Program-made: the position numbers and the translations under genes
Part shown: positions 1 through 7,039 of the stretch, piece after piece
Layout: each line of letters starts with the position of its first letter
Numbering within the stretch: position 1 is the first letter of the stretch
The notes under the pieces: generated by a model
Database searches by the model: none
Told to the model about the DNA's origin: nothing
What the model saw: the letters and a program-made list of their open reading frames with translations, nothing else
NCBI GenBank assembly: GCA_964511185.1
Contig: CAZEDU010000098.1
Span: 1 to 18,841 of the forward strand
Origin: CAZEDU01 sp964511185
GTDB lineage: Bacteria > Myxococcota > Myxococcia > Myxococcales > Myxococcaceae
Length of the DNA stretch: 18,841 nucleotides
Direction: 5' to 3'

Positions 1-1
1 C

Positions 2-649
2 ACCGACCCCAAGTCGAAGAAGCACGAGGGCATCAGCATCCTGCTCGTCGAGAAGCCGGCTGGAGAGGGTTTCGTGCCGCCGACGCTCGCGGGCGATGCG
101 ATTCCGACCATCGGCTACAAGGGCATGCGGTCTTACAACCTGGCGTTCGACGGCTACCCGGTGCCCGAGGAGAACCTGCTCGGCGGCGTCGAGGGGCAGG
201 GCTTCAAGCAGCTGATGGCGACCTACGAGTACGCGCGCATTCAGACCGCGGCGCGCGCGGTGGGGGTGGCGCAAGCGGCGTTCGATGCGGCGCTGCAGTA
301 CGCGAAGGACCGGGTGCAGTTCGACCGGCCGATCAGCGAGTTCCAGGTCATTCGCCACAAGCTGGCGCACGCGGCGACCGAGATCGAGGCGGCGCGGCAG
401 CTCACCTATTACGCCTGCCGCCGCAAGGACACCGGCGCGAGGAGCGATCTCGAGGCGGGCATGGCGAAGGTCTTCGCGGCCGAGATGGCCGAGCGGGTGA
501 CCAGCGAGTGCCTGCAGATCTTCGGCGGCTACGGCTACTCGCGCGAGTTCCCGGCGCAGCGCTTCTGGCGCGACGCGCGGGTGTTTCGAATCTTCGAGGG
601 CACGTCGGAGATTCAGTACGAGATCATCGCCAAGAGGTTGCTCGCATGA
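2..649 (+). CDS. mcd: methylsuccinyl-CoA dehydrogenase (acyl-CoA dehydrogenase family), 5'-truncated by window edge
   Basis: An FAD-dependent enzyme expected to oxidise (2S)-methylsuccinyl-CoA to mesaconyl-CoA in the EMC pathway. The open frame runs in from the left edge, so only the C-terminal 215 residues are present. They start in the middle beta domain (KHEGISILLVEKP) and continue through the C-terminal helical domain. IPTIGYKGMRSYNLAFDG matches, from memory, the segment typical of methylsuccinyl-CoA dehydrogenases. Family hallmarks include RVQFDRPISEFQ, the QIFGGYGYSREFPAQRFWRD segment and the near-terminal FEGTSEIQ, the FAD/substrate loop. An internal GTG at 74 is not the true start because the homologous frame continues upstream. 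The stop overlaps the next start in ATGA (646-649), indicating translational coupling. Membership of the family is certain. The substrate assignment rests on the segment above and on the neighbouring EMC genes; another branched acyl-CoA dehydrogenase is the alternative. Confidence 0.85.
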   Translation, partial: TDPKSKKHEGISILLVEKPAGEGFVPPTLAGDAIPTIGYKGMRSYNLAFDGYPVPEENLLGGVEGQGFKQLMATYEYARIQTAARAVGVAQAAFDAALQYAKDRVQFDRPISEFQVIRHKLAHAATEIEAARQLTYYACRRKDTGARSDLEAGMAKVFAAEMAERVTSECLQIFGGYGYSREFPAQRFWRDARVFRIFEGTSEIQYEIIAKRLLA

Positions 650-1173
650 GGAGCCGAACCGAAGGGCAGCCGCGGCAGGCGGCCGCCTGGGCGCACCTGA
701 CGCGCGCCGACAGCTACTTCGAGGACTTCGAGGTGGGCGAAGTGTACGTCTCGCCGCGAGGGCGCACCGTGGGCGAGACCGAGCACATGGCGTGGACCTC
801 GATGGTGATGAACACCGCCCAGCTCCACTTCAACCAGGCGATGTGCGACGCGGCGCCCGAGACGTACTTCGGCGGCCGGCGCGTGGTGTACGGCGGCCTC
901 GTGCTCGCGCTCGTGGCGGGGCTCTCGTCGGAGGACACCACCGAGAACGCGCTGGCCGAGCTGTCCTTCGACAACGGCCGGCATGTGAACCCGGTCTTCG
1001 CGGGCGACACGCTGTTCGCCGAGTCGGTGGTGCTCGCCAAACGTGACGCCGAGCGGCCGGACGCCGGCATCGTCCGCTTCAAGCTGATCGGAAAGAACCA
1101 GCGCGGCCAGGTCGTCCTCGAGATCGACCGCGAGGTGCTGATCAAGCGCAAGGCGCATTTCCTGCCGACCTGA
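646..1173 (+). CDS. mch: MaoC-like hydratase, probable mesaconyl-CoA hydratase (single hot-dog form)
   Basis: A 175-residue MaoC-family protein expected to hydrate mesaconyl-CoA to beta-methylmalyl-CoA, between the dehydrogenase upstream and the lyase downstream. The start is the ATG of the ATGA overlap. AAGAGGT at 632-638 lies 7 nt ahead of it and serves as Shine-Dalgarno. A longer frame upstream is only a shadow of the dehydrogenase gene. The hot-dog entry segment YFEDFEVGEVY is at residues 24-34. The catalytic D-x4-H of R-specific hydratases is represented by N56-x4-H61 (NTAQLHFN), so the usual acidic residue is Asn. GGRRVVYGGLVLALVAGL forms the central helix. The well-studied Rhodobacter-type enzyme is about twice this length with two hot-dog folds, so this protein probably works as a homodimer. 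The role is inferred mainly from gene order; a generic MaoC hydratase is the alternative. Confidence 0.78.
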   Translation: MRSRTEGQPRQAAAWAHLTRADSYFEDFEVGEVYVSPRGRTVGETEHMAWTSMVMNTAQLHFNQAMCDAAPETYFGGRRVVYGGLVLALVAGLSSEDTTENALAELSFDNGRHVNPVFAGDTLFAESVVLAKRDAERPDAGIVRFKLIGKNQRGQVVLEIDREVLIKRKAHFLPT

Positions 1174-1187
1174 GGGAGCAAAAGCGC

Positions 1188-2162
1188 ATGACCTCGCCGC
1201 ACGAGCAGCTGGTGATCGCCCGGGAGTTCTCGGTTCGCCGCACCGAGCTCACCTGCCCGGCGCACTCGATGAAGATGATGAGCAAGGCGGCCGACTCGGC
1301 GGCGGACGAGGTGATCCTCGACCTCGAGGACTCGTGCGCGGTGTCGCAGAAGCTCGAGGCGCGCAGGACGCTGGTCCAGGCGCTCACCACGCTCGACTTC
1401 AAGGGGAAGATCCGCGCCTTCCGGCCGAACAACATCCGCACCAAGTTCTTCTATCGAGACGTGATCGACGTGCTCGAGGCGGCGGGCCGGTTCGTGGACG
1501 TGGTCGTCGTCCCCAAGGTCTACACGGCGGAGGACGTGCTCTTCGTCGATCGGCTGATCACCCAGATCGAAGAGAACTGCGGACTGGCGCCCGGGCGCAT
1601 TCAGCTCGAGGTCCTGATCGAGAGCGCCAAGGCGCTGCTTCGGGCCGAGGAGATCGCCGCCTGCTCCCCGCGCATGGCCTCGCTGATCTTCGGCATCGCC
1701 GACTACGCGGGCGACGTGGGCGCGAAGGAGCTGACGCGCGAGCAGTTCCAGACCTTCCACTACCCCAAGAGCCACACCATCGCGGCGGCGCGCGCGGCGG
1801 GCATCGACGTCATCGACAACGTGACGCTGCAGTTCAGGGACTTGGAGCAGGTGCGGGTCGACGCCGAGGCGGGCGCCAAGCTCGGCTTCGACGGGAAGTG
1901 GGCGATTCACCCTTCGCACATCGACATCATCCACTCGGTCTACACGCCGTCGGCCGAGGAGCTCTCCCGGGCGCTGGCGATCATGGACGCCTACGCGCGC
2001 GCCGACCGGGAGCAAGGCGCCGGCGCCATCGTGTTCGGCGACGAGATGGTCGACGCCGCCACGCTGCGGGTGGAGTGGAAGAAGATCGCGGTCGCCCGAA
2101 AGGCCGGCCTGATCGACGAGCAGCACCGGCTGGTGCAAGGGCCAATGGCCGCGGTTCACTAG
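1188..2162 (+). CDS. mcl1: HpcH/HpaI-CitE family CoA lyase, probable L-malyl-CoA/beta-methylmalyl-CoA lyase
   Basis: A 324-residue TIM-barrel C-C lyase expected to split beta-methylmalyl-CoA into glyoxylate and propionyl-CoA, and possibly to handle malyl-CoA. The length fits the Mcl/CitE family. RRTELTCPAHSMKMM is the N-terminal CoA-binding strand and loop. LDLEDS (residues 44-49) carries the acidic residues near the Mg site, FRPNN sits where relatives have R-I/V-N, LIES supplies the next metal-site Glu, and FGIADYAGDVG and KWAIHPSHI are the late barrel strands. The ATG is preceded by GAGGGAG (1172-1178) that overlaps the previous stop and leaves 9 nt spacing. The gene lies 14 bp after the hydratase and 9 bp before the mutase, in one operon. 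Confidence is high for the family and good for the reaction, because the substrate would be made by the upstream gene product. Confidence 0.85.
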   Translation: MTSPHEQLVIAREFSVRRTELTCPAHSMKMMSKAADSAADEVILDLEDSCAVSQKLEARRTLVQALTTLDFKGKIRAFRPNNIRTKFFYRDVIDVLEAAGRFVDVVVVPKVYTAEDVLFVDRLITQIEENCGLAPGRIQLEVLIESAKALLRAEEIAACSPRMASLIFGIADYAGDVGAKELTREQFQTFHYPKSHTIAAARAAGIDVIDNVTLQFRDLEQVRVDAEAGAKLGFDGKWAIHPSHIDIIHSVYTPSAEELSRALAIMDAYARADREQGAGAIVFGDEMVDAATLRVEWKKIAVARKAGLIDEQHRLVQGPMAAVH

Positions 2163-2165
2163 AGG
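2161..2165 (+). promoter_or_regulatory. Shine-Dalgarno site deciding the mutase start
   Basis: AGAGG begins inside the lyase stop codon (TAG at 2160-2162) and lies 6 nt before the ATG at 2172. The in-frame GTG at 2166 follows it immediately and could not use it, so the ATG is preferred. Confidence 0.5.
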
Positions 2166-2171
2166 GTGGGT

Positions 2172-3779
2172 ATGGGGGCGGGCGTGGAGGAGCAGAAGGA
2201 AGCGGGGGAGGAGACCAGCCGGCGCACGCGCTCCGGCCTGCCGCTCCAGCCGTTCTACGGGCCGAGCGACGTTCGCCGGCCGCCGGCGCCGCCGGGCGAG
2301 TACCCGTTCACGCGGGGCATTCACCCGACGATGTACCTGAAGAAGCCGTGGACGATGCGGCAGTACGCCGGCTTCGGCTCTCCCGAGGAGACGTGCGCGC
2401 GGTTCCGCTACCTGCTCGAGCAAGGACAGACCGGCCTGTCGCTGGCGCTCGATCTGCCCACCCAGCTCGGCCTCGACCCGGACGATCCGCAGGCGGAAGG
2501 CGAGGTCGGCAAGGTCGGCGTCTCGATCGCCTCGCTCGAGGACATGCGGGCGGTGTTTCGAGGCATTCCGCTCGAACGCGTGTCGACGTCGATGACCATC
2601 AACGCCACCGCGCCCGTCCTGCTCGCGATGTACGAGCGGGTGGCGGTGGGACAGGGCGTGGCGCCGGCCAGCATCTCCGGCACGGTGCAGAACGATCTGC
2701 TCAAAGAGTTCGGCGCCCGCGGCGCGTGGCTCTACCCCATCGCGCCGTCGATGCGGCTGTGCGTCGACGTCATCGAAGACTGCGTCCGCCGGCTCCCGCG
2801 CTTCAATCCCATCTCGATCGCGTCGCACTACCGCGACGCCGGCGCCACCGCGGTCGAGGAGCTGGCCTACACGCTGTCGGCGGGCATCGCGTACGTCGAG
2901 GCGTGCCTCGAGCGCGGGCTCGCCGTCGACGACTTCGCCCCGCGCCTGTCGTTCTTCTTCTACACGTACACGAACTTCTTCGAAGAGGTGGCCAAGTACC
3001 GCGCGGCGCGGCGGCTCTGGGCGCGCCTGATGAAGGAGCGGTTTCGCGCCGGGAGCCCGTCGTCGCAGAAGCTGCGGGCGGCCTGCGTCTGCGGCGGCCA
3101 CTCGCTCACGCGCGCCGAGCCGCTCAACAACATCGCGCGCACCACGCTGGAGGCCTTCGCGGTCGCCTGCGGCGGCGTGCAGTCGGTCTTCACCGCCGCC
3201 TACGACGAAGCGTTCGCGATCCCGACCGAGCTGTCCGCCCGCACCGCGCTGCGCGTGCAGCAGATCATCGCGTGCGAGACCGAGGTGACGAAGACCATCG
3301 ACCCGTTGGCCGGCTCGTACCTGGTCGAGGCGCTGACCGACGAGGTGGAAGCGGCGGCGCTGCGCATCATCGAGGAGATCGACGGCCTGGGCGGAATGGT
3401 GCGCGCGCTCGAGGCCGGGCTCATCCAGGCCAGGATCTCACAGCGCGCCTACGAGCAGCAGAAGGCCATCGACACCGGCGAGCTGCAGATACCGGGCGTC
3501 AACGTCTTCACCTCGGAGGCGGAGCCGGAGCCGTTTCGGTTGCAGCCGCTCTCGCAGGAGGCGCAGGAGGAGCGGGTGCGCGCCGTGCGCCAGCTCCGCG
3601 CCAGCCGCGACGGCGGCCGCGCCCGCGCCGCGCTCGAGAACGTTCGGCGCGCGGCGGACGGCGGGCAGAACCTGATGCCGAGCATCCGTGAGGCCGTCGA
3701 GGCGTCGGCGACGGTGGGGGAGATCTCCTCCGCGCTGAAGGACGTGTTCGGCGCGTACCAACCCCCGGCGAGGTTTTGA
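2172..3779 (+). CDS. B12-dependent acyl-CoA mutase, large (substrate-binding) subunit, methylmalonyl/ethylmalonyl-CoA mutase family
   Basis: This is the catalytic subunit of a split cobalamin-dependent carbon-skeleton mutase (535 residues from ATG 2172; GTG 2166 would add two). It holds only the TIM-barrel domain; the B12 domain is the next gene. In this context it should interconvert ethylmalonyl-CoA and methylsuccinyl-CoA, with methylmalonyl-CoA the alternative substrate. RQYAGF (Tyr65) and TVQND...AR (Thr171, Gln173, Arg183) align at a constant offset with Tyr89, Thr195, Gln197 and Arg207 of Propionibacterium methylmalonyl-CoA mutase. These residues select a carboxylated acyl chain and argue against isobutyryl-CoA. 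Other blocks are GEVGKVGVSI, TSMTINATAP, LSFFF and DEAFAIPTELSAR. Two active-site segments are unusual. ISIASHYRDAGAT is one residue shorter than the usual ISGYHxxEAGAT. RAACVCGGHSLT (302-313) lacks the His, Gln and Trp of the usual THSQTSGWSLT. The family is certain; the substrate is open. Confidence 0.82.
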   Translation: MGAGVEEQKEAGEETSRRTRSGLPLQPFYGPSDVRRPPAPPGEYPFTRGIHPTMYLKKPWTMRQYAGFGSPEETCARFRYLLEQGQTGLSLALDLPTQLGLDPDDPQAEGEVGKVGVSIASLEDMRAVFRGIPLERVSTSMTINATAPVLLAMYERVAVGQGVAPASISGTVQNDLLKEFGARGAWLYPIAPSMRLCVDVIEDCVRRLPRFNPISIASHYRDAGATAVEELAYTLSAGIAYVEACLERGLAVDDFAPRLSFFFYTYTNFFEEVAKYRAARRLWARLMKERFRAGSPSSQKLRAACVCGGHSLTRAEPLNNIARTTLEAFAVACGGVQSVFTAAYDEAFAIPTELSARTALRVQQIIACETEVTKTIDPLAGSYLVEALTDEVEAAALRIIEEIDGLGGMVRALEAGLIQARISQRAYEQQKAIDTGELQIPGVNVFTSEAEPEPFRLQPLSQEAQEERVRAVRQLRASRDGGRARAALENVRRAADGGQNLMPSIREAVEASATVGEISSALKDVFGAYQPPARF

Positions 3780-3782
3780 AAC

Positions 3783-4226
3783 GTGATGCGAACCGGACGA
3801 CGCGCGCGGGTGCTGATCGCCAAAGCGGGCCTCGACGGCCACGACCGCGGCGCCAAGGTCATCGCGTCCGCGCTGCGCGATGCGGGCTTCGAGGTCATCT
3901 ACGAGGGGCTGCGCGCCACGGTGGAGCAGGTCGCGGCGATCGCCGAGCAGGAGGACGTCGACCTGGTGGGGCTCTCGGTCTTGTCGGGCGCCCACGAGAG
4001 CTTGTGCCGCCGGCTGCTCGAGCAGCTCAAGGCGCGCGGCGTCTCGGCGCCGGTGGTGATCGGCGGGGTGATTCCGCCCAAGGACGTCGCCCCCTTGCTG
4101 CAACTCGGGGTGGCGGAGGTGTTCGGCCCCGAGACCCCGCTTCAGCAGGTGGTCGAGCGGGTGGCCGCGCTCGCCACGGGCGCTTTCGACAGGTCGCAAC
4201 CGCCGGATCAGGAGGTCTCGCCATGA
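3783..4226 (+). CDS. cobalamin-binding small subunit of acyl-CoA mutase
   Basis: A free-standing B12-binding Rossmann-like domain of 147 residues, the partner of the mutase large subunit. The base-off/His-on signature is complete: DGHDRG gives D18-x-H20-x-x-G23, with His20 as the lower cobalt ligand and Lys14 six residues earlier, as in methylmalonyl-CoA mutase. LSVLSGAH (Ser65, Leu67) is the SxL motif contacting the nucleotide tail, and VIGGVIP is the GG motif. The GTG start at 3783 lies 8 nt after GAGGT (3770-3774); the ATG at 3786 would remove one residue and is equally possible. It starts 3 bp after the large subunit and its stop overlaps the ccr start (ATGA, 4223-4226), so all three are co-translated. 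This split layout is known from isobutyryl-CoA mutase and archaeal-type methylmalonyl-CoA mutase, whereas ethylmalonyl-CoA mutase is usually one chain. Confidence 0.92.
   Translation: MMRTGRRARVLIAKAGLDGHDRGAKVIASALRDAGFEVIYEGLRATVEQVAAIAEQEDVDLVGLSVLSGAHESLCRRLLEQLKARGVSAPVVIGGVIPPKDVAPLLQLGVAEVFGPETPLQQVVERVAALATGAFDRSQPPDQEVSP
4210..4216 (+). promoter_or_regulatory. strong Shine-Dalgarno site for ccr
   Basis: AGGAGGT lies 6 nt before the ATG at 4223, inside the 3' end of the B12-subunit gene. It fixes the ccr start and rules out the longer in-frame extension reaching back to 3776. Confidence 0.8.
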
Positions 4227-5419
4227 ACGTGCTCGAGCTGGGGGAAGTGCCGGAGCTGGGCGTGCTGCCGGACCGAATGAGGGCCATCGTCATTCGAGCT
4301 GATCGTGAAGGCGACCCGGCGCGCGCGATGCGGCAGGAGGAGGTGCCGCTGCCGCCGGTCGGGCCCAACGACGTCCTGGTGCTCGTGATGTCGGCGGGGG
4401 TCAACTTCAACGGCGTTTGGGCGGCGCGCGGCAAGCCGGTCTCCGTCTTCCGTATGCACGGCGACGACTTCCACATCGCGGGCAGCGACGCGTCGGGCAT
4501 CGTGTGGAAGGTCGGCTCGAACGTGCGGCGTTGGAAGGTGGGCGACGAGGTGGTGGTGCACTGCAACCAGAGCTGCGGGCAGNNNNNNNNNNTCTGGGGC
4601 TACGAGACGAACTGGGGCTCGTTCGCGCAGTTCGCGCGCGTGCAGAGCCAGCAGCTCCTCAAGAAGCCGCCGCAGATGTCGTGGCAGGAGGCGGCGAGCT
4701 ACGGGCTCACGTACTTCACCGCCTACCGCATGCTGGTGCACCAGGCGAAGGCGCAGGCGGGCGATTGGGTGTTGGTGTGGGGCGCCGCGGGCGGGCTGGG
4801 CATCTTCGCCGTGCAGCTGTGCAAGGTGCTCGGGGCCAACGCGATCGGCGTGGTGTCGAACGAGGCGAAGGGCGAGCTGGTGCGCCGGCTCGGCGCGCGC
4901 GGCTACATCTTGCGGAGCCGCTTCGCGCTCGCGCCCAAGGACCAGGAGACCGCCGAGGAGGAGCGCGGCCGCACCGCCGAGATGCGGCGGTTCGGCAACG
5001 AGATCCGCCGCATCACGAACGGGCGCGACGTCGACATCGTGTTCGAGCACGTGGGCAAAGACACCTTCCCGACGTCGGTCTTCGTGACCAAGCGCTTCGG
5101 GAAGATCGTCATCTGCGGCGCCACCAGCGGCTACCGCCTGGGTTTCGACGTGCGCCACCTGTGGATGCGGCAGAAGCGGATCATCGGCTCTCACTTCTGC
5201 AACGCGTACCAGGCGGAGCGCGCGAACCAACTCATCCACGAAGGGCGCGTCACCACCGTGGTGGATCAGGTGCTGCCGTTCGAGGACACGCCGCTGGCGC
5301 ACGCGTTGATGGCCGCCAACGCCCACACCGGCAAGCTCGTCATCAATGTGCAGGCGCCGATGGAGGCGCGCGCCACCGAGCGCCCCAACGCCCAGGGGCC
5401 GCAGCCCGCTCCCGCGTAG
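4223..5419 (+). CDS. ccr: crotonyl-CoA carboxylase/reductase (interrupted by an assembly gap)
   Basis: The hallmark enzyme of the EMC pathway: NADPH-dependent reductive carboxylation of crotonyl-CoA to (2S)-ethylmalonyl-CoA, in the medium-chain dehydrogenase superfamily. Diagnostic blocks are GVNFNGVWAA (its Asn belongs to the CO2 pocket), FHIAGSDASGIVWKVG, RWKVGDEVVVHCNQ, WGYETNWGSFAQFARVQ, the dinucleotide motif VWGAAGGLG (about 4778-4801), GRDVDIVFEHVG, WMRQKRIIGSHF (its His also lines the CO2 pocket) and a short Pro/Ala-rich tail. The frame stays open across the 10 N at 4583-4592. The segment between HCNQSCGQ and WGYE is about 20 residues long in relatives but only four unknown residues here, so coding sequence is missing. 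As written it gives 398 residues, somewhat short for the family. Start and RBS are clear. It is the last recognisable gene of the operon. Confidence 0.95.
   Translation: MNVLELGEVPELGVLPDRMRAIVIRADREGDPARAMRQEEVPLPPVGPNDVLVLVMSAGVNFNGVWAARGKPVSVFRMHGDDFHIAGSDASGIVWKVGSNVRRWKVGDEVVVHCNQSCGQXXXXWGYETNWGSFAQFARVQSQQLLKKPPQMSWQEAASYGLTYFTAYRMLVHQAKAQAGDWVLVWGAAGGLGIFAVQLCKVLGANAIGVVSNEAKGELVRRLGARGYILRSRFALAPKDQETAEEERGRTAEMRRFGNEIRRITNGRDVDIVFEHVGKDTFPTSVFVTKRFGKIVICGATSGYRLGFDVRHLWMRQKRIIGSHFCNAYQAERANQLIHEGRVTTVVDQVLPFEDTPLAHALMAANAHTGKLVINVQAPMEARATERPNAQGPQPAPA
4583..4592. other. assembly gap (10 N) inside ccr
   Basis: Ten N interrupt the carboxylase/reductase gene. The flanks remain in the same frame if the run is counted literally. 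Family comparison from memory suggests roughly 15-20 codons are missing, so the N count is a placeholder and not a measured length. Confidence 0.9.
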
Positions 5420-5477
5420 CGAAGGCGGTGGCGTTCGGCGTATCGTCCGCGCCCTCTGCCATCGAAAGGAACAGAAC

Positions 5478-5930
5478 ATGCGGCGGCTCGTGCTCGGTTG
5501 GGTGATGCTCGGATTCCTCGCGGCCTGCGAGCGGGAGCCGGCCTGCGAGAGCTGCCCCGATGTCGGCGGTGAGTGGACGATGACGGTCGACAGCTTCGTC
5601 GTGCCGCCGGACCAGACGTGCGTGTGGTCCGAGCAGCCCCACGAGGTGCCGCTGCTCATCGAGCAGCCGACGCCTGGCGGACCGGAGATCGCTTTCGTCT
5701 ACGTGGCGCACCGCCTCTCCGGCACCATCAGCGCGAAGAACGTCTTCACCGTGCAAGAGCAGTCGCAGGAGCTGCGCGACTCGATCATCTACGACCGGAC
5801 CGACGTGCTCTCGGGTCCCTTCAACGCGGACGCGAACGCGTTCGACGGCAACTTGAACGTGACCTTGAACGAGCGGGGCTCCGCGAACGTCTGCACCGCG
5901 AGCGCGACGGTGCGAGGCGTCAAGCGTTAG
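5478..5930 (+). CDS. small predicted lipoprotein, function unknown
   Basis: A 150-residue protein with a short lipoprotein signal: MRR, a hydrophobic stretch and the lipobox LAAC with Cys17 as the lipidated residue. It should be anchored in the outer or inner membrane facing the periplasm. The mature part is Cys-containing at the start (EREPACESCPDVGGEW), then polar and predicted beta-rich, with GGEWTMTVDSF and VYVAHRLSGTIS resembling strands of a small beta barrel. I recognise no family. The ATG follows AAAGGA (5465-5470); a longer in-frame extension upstream is antisense-free shadow of the ccr tail. It sits 58 bp after ccr, and no terminator is visible between them, so it may be a passenger of that operon. 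Its TAG (5928-5930) overlaps the convergent ATPase stop by 4 bp. Confidence 0.75.
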   Translation: MRRLVLGWVMLGFLAACEREPACESCPDVGGEWTMTVDSFVVPPDQTCVWSEQPHEVPLLIEQPTPGGPEIAFVYVAHRLSGTISAKNVFTVQEQSQELRDSIIYDRTDVLSGPFNADANAFDGNLNVTLNERGSANVCTASATVRGVKR

Positions 5931-7039
5931 CGGTCCGCGACCAGGTCGCGCGCGAAGGCGCCTAGGCCGGAGAGGTCCTCGATCGCCGCGCCCACGTACG
6001 GCGCCGCCACCGCCAGCCCTCCGTCGGCGAACCGCCCCCGGAGCTCGTCGAGCAGCGCGCGGTCGCGCCTCTGCCGCGCCAGCTCTTCGTCGGCGAGCGC
6101 CTCGAGCTTGGTGAGCCCGCTCCGCAGCGCCGCCGGGGCATCGCCGGGCAGCGCGAGCGCGCTCGGCCGCGGCCAGTGCATGTCCGCGGCCCAGCTTCGA
6201 TTCAAGATCAGCCCGGCGAAGGGCAGGCGCATCTCCTGGAGCTTGCGGTGGAAGTACTCCGCCTCGGCGATCGCCGCCTGGTCGGGGCTCGTCACCAGCA
6301 AGAACGCGGACCGCTCCGACGCGAGCAGCCGCCGCACCTCGTCCGCGTGCGCGCGCATCGGCAGGAACATGCCTCCGAACGCCCCGAGGAACTGCTGCAT
6401 CTCGTCGAAGAAGGCTTGACCGAACACGCGGCCAAACACGTTGCCGATCAGCTCCGAGGCCTTCTTCCACAGCGCGCCGCGGCGGCTGCCGGAAGGCAGG
6501 AACAGGTTGAGGATCCGCTCGTCGAGGAAGCGCGACAGCCGCCCCGGCGCGTCTAAGAAGTCGAGCGCGTTGCGCGACGGCGGCGTGTCGAGCACGACCA
6601 GGTCGTAGCGCTTCGACTCCGAGAGCGAGTAGAGCGCCTCGGCCGCGGTGTACTCCTGCATGCCGGCGACGAGCTCGGAGAGAAGGCCGTAGAGCCGGCT
6701 GTCCAAGATGCTGCGCGCCTGAGCGTCGTCGCGCGCGAGCCGTCGCACCAGGTCGTCGAACACCGCCGCGGGGTCGAGCATCCACGCGTCGAGCGCGCCG
6801 GCGGGCACGTCGAGCGCCGCCAAGGCGGCGCGGCCCAGGGCGACCGGCTTCTTCGCGTGCGCTTGGAGCCCCAACGCCTGCATCAACCGCCGCGCCGGGT
6901 CGATGGTCAGCACCAGCGTCCGCCGGCCGGCGCGCGCTCCGACGACGCCCAACGCCGCGGCGGTGGTGGTCTTGCCCACGCCCCCCGCGCCGCAGCACAC
7001 CAGGACCTGCCGCGAGCGGATCAACGCGTCCAGGCTCAT
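5927..7039 (-). CDS. ArsA/GET3-like ATPase with altered signature lysine (second of a pair)
   Basis: A 370-residue SIMIBI-class P-loop ATPase of the ArsA family. The deviant Walker A at residues 17-25 reads GAGGVGKTT: the P-loop Lys23 is present, but the first (signature) lysine of GKGGVGKT is Ala18. LTIDPARRL corresponds to the family DPA (switch I) motif and LDTPPSRNAL to the switch II DTAPTGH motif, here without the TGH. A long helical insertion follows (about residues 160-230), as in ArsA proteins. No Cys triad of arsenite-binding ArsA is evident, so arsenite export is unlikely. The start ATG overlaps the upstream paralogue stop (7036-7039), so the two are co-translated and probably form a heterodimer. 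Ion extrusion, tail-anchored protein handling and gliding-related roles are all possible; the sequence does not decide. Confidence 0.85.
   Translation of the reverse strand: MSLDALIRSRQVLVCCGAGGVGKTTTAAALGVVGARAGRRTLVLTIDPARRLMQALGLQAHAKKPVALGRAALAALDVPAGALDAWMLDPAAVFDDLVRRLARDDAQARSILDSRLYGLLSELVAGMQEYTAAEALYSLSESKRYDLVVLDTPPSRNALDFLDAPGRLSRFLDERILNLFLPSGSRRGALWKKASELIGNVFGRVFGQAFFDEMQQFLGAFGGMFLPMRAHADEVRRLLASERSAFLLVTSPDQAAIAEAEYFHRKLQEMRLPFAGLILNRSWAADMHWPRPSALALPGDAPAALRSGLTKLEALADEELARQRRDRALLDELRGRFADGGLAVAAPYVGAAIEDLSGLGAFARDLVADR

Noticed and set aside
714..3101. 795-codon open frame on the minus strand opposite the EMC genes
   Set aside because: Composition is Arg/Ala/His-rich without motifs, it spans several well-identified plus-strand genes and is the usual antisense shadow of high-GC coding DNA.
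1334..3691. 785-codon plus-strand open frame in an alternative phase
   Set aside because: Arg/Gly/Ala-rich translation covering the lyase and mutase genes in the wrong frame; no domain features.
3776..4222. N-terminal extension of ccr
   Set aside because: The region is the B12-subunit gene read in another frame; AGGAGGT at 4210-4216 and the family N-terminus place the start at 4223.
2172..4226. Isobutyryl-CoA mutase (icmA/icmB) because of the split layout
   Set aside because: Tyr65 and Arg183 are the dicarboxylyl-CoA type; isobutyryl-CoA mutases carry Phe and Gln at these positions.
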